From: Sapria himalayana
Lineage: Eukaryota; Streptophyta; Magnoliopsida; Malpighiales; Rafflesiaceae
Assembly (NCBI GenBank): GCA_029783825.1
Contig: JAREIK010008183.1
Span: forward strand, 1-64,000
DNA length: 64,000 nt
Direction of reading: 5' to 3'
Part shown: positions 48,552 through 59,829 of the stretch, one piece after another
Layout of the letters: the number at the start of each line of letters is the position of its first letter
Position numbering within the stretch: the stretch's first letter is position 1
The notes under the pieces: generated by a model
Database searches by the model: none
What the model was told of the DNA's origin: nothing
What the model saw: the letters and a program-made list of their open reading frames with translations, nothing else
Position numbers and translations under genes: made by a program

Positions 48552-49826
48552 TTTTTTGTATTCTTTTTATTCATCTTATTTTTTTTATTCTTCTTCATTT
48601 TTTATTCTTGTAATTCTTAATATTCTTCATATTCTTCTTATTCTTCTTAGTTTTCTTATTCTTATTATTCATCTTATTCTTCTTATTCTTCTTATTTTTT
48701 TCTTGTTATTCTTCTTATCCTCCTTATTGTTCTTATTCTTCTTATAATTCTTATAATTCTTATTATTCTTATTCTTCTTATTCTTCTTATTCTTCTGATT
48801 TTCTTATTCTTATTATTCTTCTGATTTTCTTATTCTTATTATTCTTCTGATTTTCTTATTCTTATTATTCTTATTATTCTTCTTATTATTTTTATTCTTC
48901 TTATTCATCTAATTCTTATTATTCTTCTTATTTTTATTATTCTTATTCTTTTTTTCTTATTTTATTAATATTCTGTAAATTCTTCTAATTATTTTTATTC
49001 TTCTAATTATTCTTATTATTCTTATTCTTCTTATTCTTCATATACATCATATACTTTATATTCTTTATATTATTTTTATTCTTTTTATTTTTCTTATTAT
49101 TCTTATTCTTATTATTATTCTTATTCTACTTATTTTTCTAATACTTTTTAATCTTCATATTTATTTATTCTTCTTATTTTTCATATTCTTCTTATTTTTC
49201 ATATTCTTCTTATTCTTAATATTTTTCGTATATTTCTTATTATTCTTATTCTTCTTATACTTCTTATTCTTCTTATTCTTCTTATTCTTCTTATTCTTCT
49301 TATTGGTTTTATTCTTCTTATTCGTTTTATTCTTCTTATACTTAATATTCTTCTTATACTTAATATTCTTCATAAACTCCATATTCTTCATATTGTTATT
49401 ATTATTCTTATTCTTCTTAATATTCTTATTCTTATTATTCTTGTTATTCTTCTTATTTTCTTATTATTCTTATTGTTCTTATTCTTCTTATTATTCTTAT
49501 TCTTCTTATTCTTTTTATTCTTCTTTTTATTCTTCTTTTTATTCTTCTTTTTATTCTTATTATTATTCTTCTGCATCTTATTCTTCCTATTCTTTTTATT
49601 CTTCTTATTCTTCTTATTCGTCATATTTTATTATTCTTATTATTCTTCTTACTCTTTTTATTCTTCTTATTCTTCTTATTCTTCTTATTCTTATTATTCT
49701 TCTTATTCTTCTTATTCTTATTTTCTTCTTATTCTTCTACTTCTTTTTATTCTTCTTATTTTTCTTATTTTTCATATGCTTCATATTCATTATATTTCTT
49801 ATTTTTTTATTATTATTATACTTCTA

Positions 49827-49875
<49 letters not shown>

Positions 49876-49983
49876 TATTATTATTATTATTATTATTATA
49901 CTTCTTATTCTTCTAATTCACCTAATTTTTCTTAGTCCCCCTAATATTCTTTTTCTTCTTATTAAAATTTTTCTTATTGTTTT
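48140..49983. repeat. Tract M7 (left part): degenerate TTATTCTTC satellite
   Basis: Contains a homogeneous run of about 13 TTTTTATTC units at 48300-48405 and ATT runs at about 48518-48550 and 49825-49900. A block at about 49765-49975 (ATTCATTATATTTCTTATT, ATT run, then CTTCTTATTCTTCTAATT and CCCCTAAT) is collinear with M8 (54010-54165) and M9 (61560-61735). No gene. Confidence 0.93.
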
Positions 49984-50803
49984 ATAAAAAGAAGTAAAAA
50001 TTTAAAAACAAAAAATTATTATTTAGTAATAAATTTTACTTTGATTCTGAATCATTTTAGGTTTTGTAATTATATTTTAATTTATATCTATCATATTAAT
50101 AATAGTTTATTTATTTATTTTTTGATAATTGATATCATATCTATCAATAAAATTATTTATATTATATATAATTATAATGATTATTATTACTAAATATTAT
50201 ATTCACATTTTTAAAAATTTTTAAAATTATTATATTATCAGAGGTTATATAAGCTATGTAAATGTGAAAAAATATCAAAAAAATTTTTTTTGTTATTTCA
50301 TTGTTTAAACCAAACATATAAACCACTAAATGCCTAAAAACATAAATTGCTAAAGTCCTAAACGACAAAACCTCTAAATACGTAAAATATTAAACTGGTA
50401 TACATTAATTATTAATTCATAAATCTCATTTTAATTTTTATTCAGTATAATTATAAATTTTTATTTTAATTATTTATCAGTTTATTTTTATTGAAATATT
50501 AATTACAAAATAAATTATTAGTTAAACAGATATAATTTAAATTAAACTGTTATACCCTAAATAATAAAGAATAAATCTCATTTTTTTCATTATAATTTAA
50601 AATATTCATTTTAATTATTTATTTATTTATTTTTATATAAATATTAATTAAAAAATAAATTATGATTTAAAATATTAATTAAAATATTCATTATAATTAT
50701 AATTAAAATATTTTTATATAAATATTTATTTTTATATAAATATTAATTAAAATTTTTCATTATAATTTAAAATATTCATTTTAATTATTTATTTATTTGT
50801 TTT
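49984..50803. mobile_element. 820-bp AT-rich insertion of unknown class in tract M7
   Basis: This sequence is absent at the corresponding point of M8 and M9, where the tract continues into TTTATTCTACTTATTAATC-like sequence; M7 resumes with that string at 50804. It is flanked by TTGTTTT at 49977-49983 and 50797-50803, a possible 7-bp target duplication. It has no pyrimidine nonamer pattern, no convincing ORF, an internal duplication of about 45 bp (50588-50632 and 50758-50803) and an 8-bp periodic block. Class unknown: it could be a non-autonomous element or captured intergenic DNA. Confidence 0.55.
50307..50394. repeat. 8-bp periodic block, NNNNTAAA, about 10 units
   Basis: Eleven consecutive octamers from 50307 end almost always in TAAA: for example CCACTAAA, TGCCTAAA, TTGCTAAA, GTCCTAAA, CCTCTAAA. 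The resemblance is to a badly decayed CCCTAAA plant telomere-type repeat with one extra base per unit. The phase is regular although the variable half has diverged. It lies inside the AT-rich insertion. Confidence 0.6.
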
Positions 50804-51048
50804 TATTCTACTTATTAATCTTATTTTTCTTATTCTTATAATTCTTCTTATTCTTCTTATTTTTTTATTCTTCTTATTCTTCCTGTTCTTCTTATTTTTC
50901 TTATTCTTCTTATTCTACTTATTCATTCTATTCTTCTGATTCTTATTTTTAATATTATTCTTGTTATTCTTCTTATCATCGTATTCTTCTTATCTTCTTA
51001 TTCTTCTTATTTTTTTTATTATTCTTAATTTTTTTATTCTTCTAATTC
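50804..51048. repeat. Tract M7 (right part): TTATTCTTC satellite
   Basis: Resumes with TTTTATTCTACTTATTAATC, as in M9 at about 61745 and M8 at about 54172, and ends at the 3' tail of LINE H. No gene. Confidence 0.9.
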
Positions 51049-51055
51049 TTTTTTT

Positions 51056-52144
51056 AAAGTTATTATTATTATTATTATAACTCTCTCTTTTGGCGGAGGA
51101 ATACCATTTTTACCAGCTAATTCTACCATTTCCCCTTTTACACCCACTTTGCAAAAATAAAAAACAAATAAAAGGGCATAGGCTATCTTAAGGTTGCAAT
51201 AATATGTTATCTCGATTTCCTTATAAAAGCTGGATTTTGAAAATACGCTTTCATGCTGGCCCAATGAATTTAAGCCATTCTTTAGCAGCTGAAACTTGAT
51301 TCTTTCTTAGATTTACTTCCACCCTCATCTTCTTTTTTCATTCCTGAGATATCTCCTCTATCCATTTATCCATGTTCCTTCTGTAAATTTAATCTTGTCC
51401 TATTCTAGAAAAGCAAGAACACAACCACTAGACAGATGCAGACTGACTTTCACAGACACTTGTATAAACAGACATGAAACTTACATTGACATTTATGCAA
51501 ACACCTGGCAGACTGCCTACAAACCAACCACATCAGATAGACTTTAACATAAGTTCGACCTATAATTATAAACTCATCTGCAACATGCACAAAACAGTCA
51601 CTTTATAGTTTTTCCTTGAAACATTTTTAACCCCTTATTTCTTATCAATAACTGAAGGAGTATCCCCAATCGTTCAGACCTAGAAATCTGCAAAAAAAAA
51701 GATGCCTGCCAAACTATATATTACCTTACCTATTTAGTATGTAAGCAGTCAAGAAAGTTATAACAACATTTCCCACTTCCCTATTTCTGCAACAACGAAT
51801 CAGTTACAATAAAATTGCCAATCCTAAGAATAACATTAACTCACAGAGCACCTTACCAGACCAATCATCTGGAAAAACTTGCAAAAATAACAAGCCAGTC
51901 CAAACACATATTGCTTATATATATATAATAGGCTAAGGTGCAGAATATCTGTATCCATGCTAGAAATAGCCATCCCCGGCCTTCCTTTTGCTTCAACATG
52001 CGTGAATTACAAACTCAAACCGAATTAAACATTTAATTATTTTTGAAATTAGAAAAAATAACAGCCAACTGATAGCATTACTTCTCCTATGCCAGACCAA
52101 CACCTTGTTAGAAAAAAAAGCAAAAATGTCCCAAGAAGCAGTCA
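51056..52144 (-). other. LINE H 3' untranslated region
   Basis: No supported coding frame. It carries the conserved 3' box at its left edge and otherwise shows patchy similarity to other 3'UTRs. Confidence 0.6.
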
Positions 52145-53340
52145 TCAAAGATTATTAAACACTATTAAATGTTTAATCAAAACTAGTTTTTGCAGATCCT
52201 GCCATATGGAAATCCCAGCATCCAGCCTTGCCAGGCCTTTGAATTTATCTGGAAGATCGCTTCTACCAAAAACCTGTTCTCCAATAGACTCACCCTCCTT
52301 GGCTGACCTATCCCCTAAAGTATTTGCCTCTCTATATATATGCTTAATGGTTGCATTCCCTTCTTCCATATAATTTTTTATAGACTCTATATAATCTTCA
52401 TATTGCTAAAGATTTAAATCTTTATTTTCTAGGTCAACTAAAAGCTTCAAATCCACTTGAATCTGAAACTCTTTAATATTGAGCCCACTACAGATTTGTA
52501 GACTACTATGGAGGGCTTGAATCTCTAAATATAGTGCTGAGAAACCTTTTAAATTCATCGTAAATGCTTTAAGAACTTTCCTTGTGAATCCTTTATAACT
52601 CATCCTCCCCCTGCTACCCCCATATCTCTGTTAAAGCTACCATCCATATTGAGCGACATTTTACATTTCGGTGGTTTCTCCCACGTGATACTTTTTTCCC
52701 TCAACTCCCTTTATTCTATATATGACAAGCCCCAATGATTTATTAAATCCATTACTGGCTTATCTTTTCTCATTTTAATAGGATTTGCCCTCAAAATACT
52801 AGTAATCTCTCTTCTAATATCTTTAAGATATTCTCTGAGTTCATACGAACATTTTCAAAATGGCTCTTGTTCCTCGCCTTCCAGATACACCAGATTACTA
52901 CTATCAGGATGTTTTTCCTAAGGCAAGATTAAACTTTATTCCCAAGGCTAAGACTTTACCAACTCAGTAATCTATCTTTAAGCCTCCTTACTTGACATGG
53001 CTGACCAAAGTGAATCTGGCTCCAAACTTCATCTGCAATTTTACCTGTAGAAAATAAATGATCTGTGTTTTCAATTTTAGAAAAGTAGTATTCACATCTA
53101 GAGGCTATTTTAATACCTTTTGTTTGTAAATTATTATCCACAAGGGTAGTTTCTTGATGGGTTCTCCACAGAAAGAATTTTATCTTTTGTGGAGAATAAT
53201 TTTCCCATCCCCATTTAAAAATCAACTGCACCCGCCTCTTGTTTCTTATATGTTCCTTTGTAGATTTCAAGGTGAAAACACCTTGAGGATTGGGAGTATA
53301 CTTCCACCCACTCTTATTAAGTTTAGATTGAGATTCTACT
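52145..53340 (-). pseudogene. LINE H ORF2 fragment: zf-RVT and RNase H
   Basis: The 52956-53270 frame is the zf-RVT-like region (WENYSPQKIKFFLWRTHQET, then KGIKIASRCEYYF and DHLFSTGKIADEVW). RNase H is split: NMDGSFNRDMGVAGGG near 52620-52660 followed by a stop; ALYLEIQALHSSLQIC and FQIQVDLKLLVDL (52406-52603); KHIYREANTLGDRSAKEG (52145-52369). The acidic residues are present, but stops and frameshifts divide the domain. Confidence 0.85.
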
Positions 53341-53372
53341 AAATTTTTTTTGATTCAATAACACCCTCCTCT

Positions 53373-54047
53373 TCTTATTCTTTTTATTTTTCTTATTTCC
53401 TTATTCTTCTTATTCTTCTTATTCTTCTTATTCTGCTTACTTTTCTTATTCTTCTTACTCTTCTTATTCTTCTTATTCTTATTATTCTTCTTATTCTTAT
53501 TATTATTCTTATTATTAATATTCTTCGTATACTTCTTTTTATTGATTTTCTCTTATTCTTATTATTCATCTTATTATTCTTATTATTCTTATTCATCATA
53601 TTCTTCTTATTCTTCTTATTCTTATTATTCTTTTTATTCGTCGAATTCTTCTTACTCTTCTTATATTTTTATACTTCATATTCTTCATATACTTCATATT
53701 ATTTTTATTCTTCTTATTCTTCTTATTCATATTATTCTTCTTATTTATCTTATTCTTATTATTCTTCTTATTCTTCTTATTCTTCTTATCATTCTTATTC
53801 TTCTTATTCTTCTTATTCTTCTTATTCTTTTTATTCTTCTTTTTATTCTTATTGTTATTCTTCTACATCTTATTATTATAATTTTTTTTTATTTTTCTTA
53901 TTTTTCTTATTATTCTTATTATTATTATTATTATTATTATTATTCTTCTTCTTCTTATTCTTTTTATTCATCTTATTCTCATTTTCTTCTTATACTTCTT
54001 ATTCTTCTTATTCTTTATATACTTCAAATTCATTATATTTCTTATTC

Positions 54048-54079
<32 letters not shown>

Positions 54080-54890
54080 CTTCTTATTCTTCTAATTATC
54101 CTAATTCTTCTTATTCCCCATAATCTTCTTTTTCTTCTTGTTAGTATTTTTTTTATTATTCTAACTCTTCTTATTCTTTTTTATTCTAATTATTAATCTT
54201 ATTCTTATTATACTTCTTATTCTTCTTATTATTCTTATTATTCTTATTCTTCTTATTCTTCTTATTCTTCTTATTCTGCTTATTCTTATAATTTTTCTAA
54301 TTCTTGTTATTTTTGTTATTTTTATATTCTGCTTATTCTTTTTATTCTTCTTATTCTTCTTTTTCATATTATTCTTCTTATTCTTCTTATACTTCTTATT
54401 CTTTTTATTCTTCTTATTATTCTTTTTCATATTATTCTTGTTTTTCTTTTTATTCATCTTATTCTTCTTATCTTCTATTCTTTTTATTCTTTTTATTCTT
54501 CTTATTCTTCTTATTTTCTATTCTTCTTATTCTTTTTATTCTTCTTATATTTCTTATTTCTCATTCTTCTCATTCTTCTTATTCTTCTTATTCTTCTTAT
54601 ACTTCTTATTCTTCTTATTCTTCTTATTCTTCTTATTCTTCTTATACTTCTTATTCTTCTTATTCTTTTAATTATTCTTTTTCTTCTTATTCTTCGTATT
54701 CTTTTTATTCTTTTCATTCTTCTTATTCTTATAATTCTAATTATTATTTTAATTTTTATTATTCTATTTATTTTCCTTTTTCATCTTATTCTACTTATTC
54801 TTTTTATTATTCTTATTCTTCTTATTCTTTTTATTCTTCTTATTCATCTTATTCTTCGTATTCTTTTTAATCTTTTTATTCTTATTATTC
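53373..54890. repeat. Tract M8: degenerate TTATTCTTC satellite
   Basis: About 1.5 kb. Collinear by eye with M9 for at least 600 bp: the ATTCATTATATTTCTTATT block (54010-54165 against 61560-61735), the ATTAATCTTATTC string (about 54190 against 61750), and TTTTTCATATTATTC twice in each (about 54362 and 54424 against 61881 and 61945), followed by ATTCATCTTATTCTTCTTAT. No gene. Confidence 0.93.
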
Positions 54891-54914
54891 TTTTTTTTAA
54901 AAAGGAGTTTATTA

Positions 54915-54960
54915 ATATTAACCCTCTCTTTTGGCGGAGGAATACCATTTTTACAAACTA
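54915..54960 (-). promoter_or_regulatory. Conserved LINE 3' box with small hairpin
   Basis: In sense the box reads ATGGTATTCCTCCGCC followed by AAAAGAGAGGG, just before the A tail. Equivalent boxes lie at about 6548, 8941, 20101, 28791, 35641, 41968, 51080 and 62812. Stems differ but tend to stay paired: CTCT/AGAG in B and E, CCTC/GAGG in C, CTCC/GGAG in F, TTCT/AGAA in G, CTTT/AAAG in D. Some plant L1 families are known to have a conserved 3' end recognised by their RT; that this hairpin plays that role here is inference. Confidence 0.6.
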
Positions 54961-55852
54961 AAATCTACCCATTCCCCACTTACAACCTTTAACCTTTAAC
55001 ATCAAACTTAAAATTAAAATTAAAATTGCTAGTCATCTATCCTAGAGAATAATTTGCAATGAATGCACTTATTTGAGGTTAGCTTTAAATTTCTTGCATA
55101 TTGTTTTAACATTCCTTGATATAATCTTTGGCATCCGATTGAGCTCCTACTTCTTCGTGGGGTTTCCATAAGTTTCTACCCTCTTAGACTCCCTGTTTAT
55201 GCTTATTTTATATTGACTTTACTGATTTCCTACAAAAGAAAGCAACATGTCTACATACTCATTCATTCATCTAGTTTACCTTATGGCTACTCTTGCTTCT
55301 TGCCTTTGATGTTATCTTTTTCTCTTTAACCTCTTTTGATCCTGCTTAATAAAGCAATCAAATTGCTCCAAGTGATTACTTCTGCACTTTATCTTGTCTC
55401 CATTTCTGCTTACATCGGTGCCCCTTTAAACACTCATAAGCTGATTCTTCTAGCTTTAGATAGCAGCCAGACCAGTCTCCTATTCTAGACACTTACAAGT
55501 CCAAATAAACTATAAACTACCGTAAATTAACACATGCCTTTTCACAACATTCACACATAGCCACTTAACTTAAACATTAAAACGGACTGTAAACCATCAA
55601 TAACAAAACAACATATGCTCTAAGATTCCAAAATTCCAGTAGCTACTGGATTTTCTCGTTATTTTTACAAGGTACTTCGCTGCTAAGAAAAGAGAAATAA
55701 CAGTAAAAATATGCTAACAACTAATATCTTACTTTACCTTATTACCTTCGCCTCCATAATGTTCATACCTGTTTACCTGCAGAGATAGAAATTCCCCTGC
55801 ACAGAGGCTACCATAGTACCATATCAATTAACAGCTTATATTCTTATAATTC
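54961..55852 (-). other. LINE I 3' untranslated region
   Basis: No supported coding frame between the ORF2 end at 55853 and the 3' box. Confidence 0.6.
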
Positions 55853-58800
55853 TCATATTTTATTCTTTTTGTTAATACTACCCTTCCTAAATATTAAATA
55901 AGGAAAGGCCTTCCTATCTAATCTCACTATTCCTTTTAGTTTTTCTGGCATCGAAACCTCATCAAATTCATGTTCTCCTCTTATCGAACCTAATCTTGCA
56001 AGGCTATCCGCCAAAGTATTGGCTTCTCTATATATATGTAAGATTGATGCATTAAGCACTTTAATGAGGTTCAAAATTATTTCCATTTCATCTTCATACC
56101 TCCAGAGAGTTATTTTTCCACTTACTAAATCTACCAATAGCATAGAATCTACTTGAATTTGTATATTTTCTAAATCTAACTTTTCACAGACATTTAATCC
56201 TATATTCAAAGCTTTGATCTCCGAGTGGAGAGCTGAGGATGCTTCAGTAGCTGATGTAAATGCTTTTATAACAATCCTATTTGAGTCCCTTATTACCCCC
56301 CCCCCCCTCCACCTGATATACCAGTGTCCCTATTGAAGCTACCATCCGTGTTTAGTGATATGTTACCTTCCGGGAGCCTATTCCAACTTATACTCTTTAC
56401 CCATCCCTGTTTAGTATTTGTAATAGTGAGGCCCCAGATCATTCCAGCTGCCTTATTTAAACATAAACCATCAACTTTTATATGGTTTATACTAGATATA
56501 TTCCTGATTTCTTTAATTATATCTTTTATAATTTCATTTGAATTCATTCTTATGCCCTCAAATTAACTCTTATTACGAGCTTTCCATAGGCACCATATTA
56601 CTATATGAGGTAGATTCTGAGTAAGCCAATTTTTGATATGACTACTAGAGTTTTCATTCTCCCAATTCTTAATTCTATCAATTATTCTATCCTCTTTTTA
56701 CTTATTTGTTTCAGGTCTCCTAATTCCCTCCAGACTGCTGCAGCGATTCTTGCACTTGAAAGTAGATGATCCATTGATTCTTCTTCTGCAAAGAAACATT
56801 CACATCTAGAAGCCATTTTAATACCTTTTCTTTTCACATTAGTATCCACAGGCAATGCGTTTACCAGAACTTTCCATGCCAGTGAGCACATTTTCTACGG
56901 AATACCTGCTTTCCAGGCCCATTTAAATAAAAATTGCACGGGTTTTTTCTTTCTAATCAATTATTTTACTGACTTTAACGTAAAATTACCTTTTGGATTA
57001 AGGGTCCATTTCCATCCTGATTTTTTCAGTAATGAGTGAGCATCTACTATTTTCTTTTGTTTTTCCAATGCTTTCCAGTTATTTAATTTCTACTTAAGGC
57101 GATTGTGTTTTTGTTCTAGATATTTTTCTCGCATATATTTTTCCCAGAGGGAATCATTTTCTTTTATCCTCCACCAACCTTTACAGTCCCAGGCAGTCGC
57201 CATGTCCTGTAAATTAATGATGCCTAACCCTGCTTCAGCTTTTGGATAACAGATATCTTTCCAATTTTTCCAATGAATTTTCTGCTTTCCATTTTTTTAC
57301 ACCATAAAAAATTTTTCATTTCCATTTCTAGTTTATTTGTGAATTTCTTAGGTGGGTGTATGACTGATATAATATGTACCAGTGTAGTTTGAAGAACATG
57401 GGAGATTAATGTAATGCTCCCCCCAAACCCTAATAGATCTACTTTCCAACCTGCTATTTTCCTTCTCATTTTATCATGTAAAGGCATTAGATAATTTTCT
57501 CTCAGCCTTCCTTCGTATATCGGGCAACCTAAAATACTAAAGCATCTTTATTATGTTTAAAACCCTTTATGTTTTAATTTTTTTACCACTTTTTCCGAAG
57601 ATTTTTTTGCTAACATAAATTGACTTTTATTTTTATTAAGGGCTTGACCTGTTTCCTTCTCAAATAATTGTAGAAGGTCCATAAGGTTCTTCATTGAACT
57701 TTTATTCGCATTTGTGAAAATAATAATATCGTCTGCATAAGCTAAACAACTTATTCTCAGAGTATTTTTTGGCTATCTAAAGGGGATTATTTTGCCCTCT
57801 GACATTCTTTTATTTAAATTAAGAATTAACAATTCTAAGTACATATCAAATAATAAGGGCGATAATGGGTCCCCCTGTCTCAAGCTACGTCTTGGTTTGA
57901 ATTCTTCACCTTTCATTCCATTTACAATGATTCTAACCCAAATGCTTGAAACACATCTATATATTAAATCAATGCAATGTTTCAGAGAAGCCAAATTTCC
58001 TCATAACGAAACAGAGTGTATGCCATTCTACTCTATCAAATGCCTTAAATAAATCTAGCTTAACTACTAAGTTACTTCCCCTCGTTTTAAATGCTATTTC
58101 TTTCATCATTTCTGATGCTAATCTGATATTTTCAATCATTAATCTATTCTTAACAAACCCTGTTTGCTCATGTGATATTATAAATGGTAAAATATTACTT
58201 AGTCTGTTTTGAATTATTTTAGTCAAGGATCTTATAAATTGCATTACATAAACTTATAGGCCTAAAATCCTCACATTTTTGTGGTGATTCTCTTTTAGGG
58301 ATTAGCACTATGAAAAAGTTTGCCCATGCCTTAGGAATGTCTGCCCCTACAAAAAAACTGGCAATTGCAGGAACACGATCTTTTTTGATAATGGGCCAGT
58401 TTAACTGAAAAAAATAATTATTCCAGCCATCTGGCCCTGCTACACTATCCTTGTCCAGATTAAACACTGCATTTTTAATCTCTTCTTCCTCAGGGATCTT
58501 CTCCATCATTTGATTTTGTTCTAGTGAGATGGCTGTGTTGATCCCATCCATTAATGAGTTTCCTACCTGAGGAGCCTGTCTGCATAGATGGCTTCTATAT
58601 ATTTCCTCAAAGAGGATTCCTAGCTGCTTGTCATCTTCAACCCATGTTCCCTCATTAGTTTTAAGGCCCTTGATTTTATTTTTTTGAGCCTTTATTTTCA
58701 CATGTTAAGAAAAAATTTAGTGTTTCTATCTCCATCTTTCAACCATTTAATTTTGAACACTATTTCCAGTATACTTCCTCCATATGCAACTTAAGCCTCA

Positions 58801-59776
58801 AATCCCCTTTAGCCTTATTTAGTTTCTGTCTTATTACCTCTTTTTTATTATTATCGTATTCTAATTTAGTTTTTCTACTTTTTCCTTGCTTGCTTTATTA
58901 TTTGATTTAGGTTTCCAAAGACTTCTTTATTCCATATTTTTATACATTTTTTTAATCTATGAAGCTTAACCATTAATACTTGCATCGATTTCCCCATTGC
59001 TGGCTCCATCTAGGATTCAGTTACCAATTTTTCAAAGTCAGCGTGATTTTCCCACATATTCTGAAATTTAAAGTTACCTAAGACTCGGTTATTTCTTATA
59101 GATTGTAATGAGCAATGGGCAATGATCCGAACAGGTTCTATTTAGATGTCCTAAGCCCTGTAACCCCATGCAAAGCTACCCACTTAGCATTACACAATAC
59201 TCTGTCCAGTCTGGCTCAAATTGTGCATCTTTTACTCCAGTTATTACACCAAGTGTAACATGAACCTGTGAAATCTATTTCCATTAATTTCGAGCTTGAA
59301 ATCGCCTCATTAAATTGTGTCATTGCTATTGGATCTGGGGTTTTACCTCCTTTCTTTTCTTGAATGCTCCTGATTATATTGAAATCACCACTTATAATCC
59401 AGGGTGCATTCCTGGTTGCAATATTCTGCATTTCTTCCCACAGTAGCTAACCTTGATTTTTTATCATTTTTAGCATATACAACCGATATTATTTCATTTG
59501 TTTCTTTATTTATTTTAAAATGCACTACCTATTTTGTATCTTTTAAGATTTCAATATCTAAATAATTATGTCACATTATCCAGAGTTTACTATTTATATT
59601 AGCATATGCATTGTTTAAACCTAGTTTTTGCTGTAGTTGATTAATTGATCCTTCTGGATCATAGGCTCCGCAATGACTACTAGAAGAATTCTATGGATTT
59701 TAATTAATTGTTTTAACCTATTTATCGAGGGATTATTAGCAACCCCTCTGATGTTCCAATAAAGGCATCTATCCAT
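55853..59776 (-). pseudogene. LINE I ORF2: endonuclease, RT, zf-RVT, RNase H; broken
   Basis: Start ATG at 59776 (MDRCLYWNIRGVANNP). Endonuclease: 59216-59431 with PWIISGDFNIIRS. Linker and RT start: 58219-58701 with DSVAGPDGWNNYFFQ and FFIVLIPKRESPQKCEDFRP. RT: 57969-58244 (KLDLFKAFDRVEWHTL), 57773-57994 (SLRQGDPLSPLLFDMYLEL), and CLAYADDIII near 57715-57745. Thumb: 57224-57487. zf-RVT-like: 56682-56891 (KGIKMASRCECFFAEEESMD). RNase H: NTDGSFNRD, LHSEIKAL, IQVDSMLLVDL and HIYREANTLADSLAR, all four acidic positions present. Frameshifts still split it. A C12-13 run near 56297 interrupts the Gly-rich RNase H turn. Confidence 0.92.
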
Positions 59777-59829
59777 TAATTCCTAGCTTAGTTTGGGATC
59801 TAGTTGTACACTTAGTCTCATATTTTTTG

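Larger units (their letters stand above)
51049..53372 (-). mobile_element. LINE copy H, 5'-truncated
   Basis: About 2.3 kb. The A7 tail (T7 at 51049-51055) and 3' box (about 51080-51117) mark the 3' end. It contains a 3'UTR, RNase H and the zf-RVT-like region, then stops at about 53372 in sequence equivalent to copy I near 57045, before the RT thumb. Truncation of this kind is normal for LINE insertion. It groups with E, F and I. Confidence 0.9.

Noticed and set aside
50162..50368. 68-codon minus-strand ORF in the AT-rich insertion
   Set aside because: Low-complexity Ile/Asn-rich sequence in an AT-rich region, with no supporting signal.
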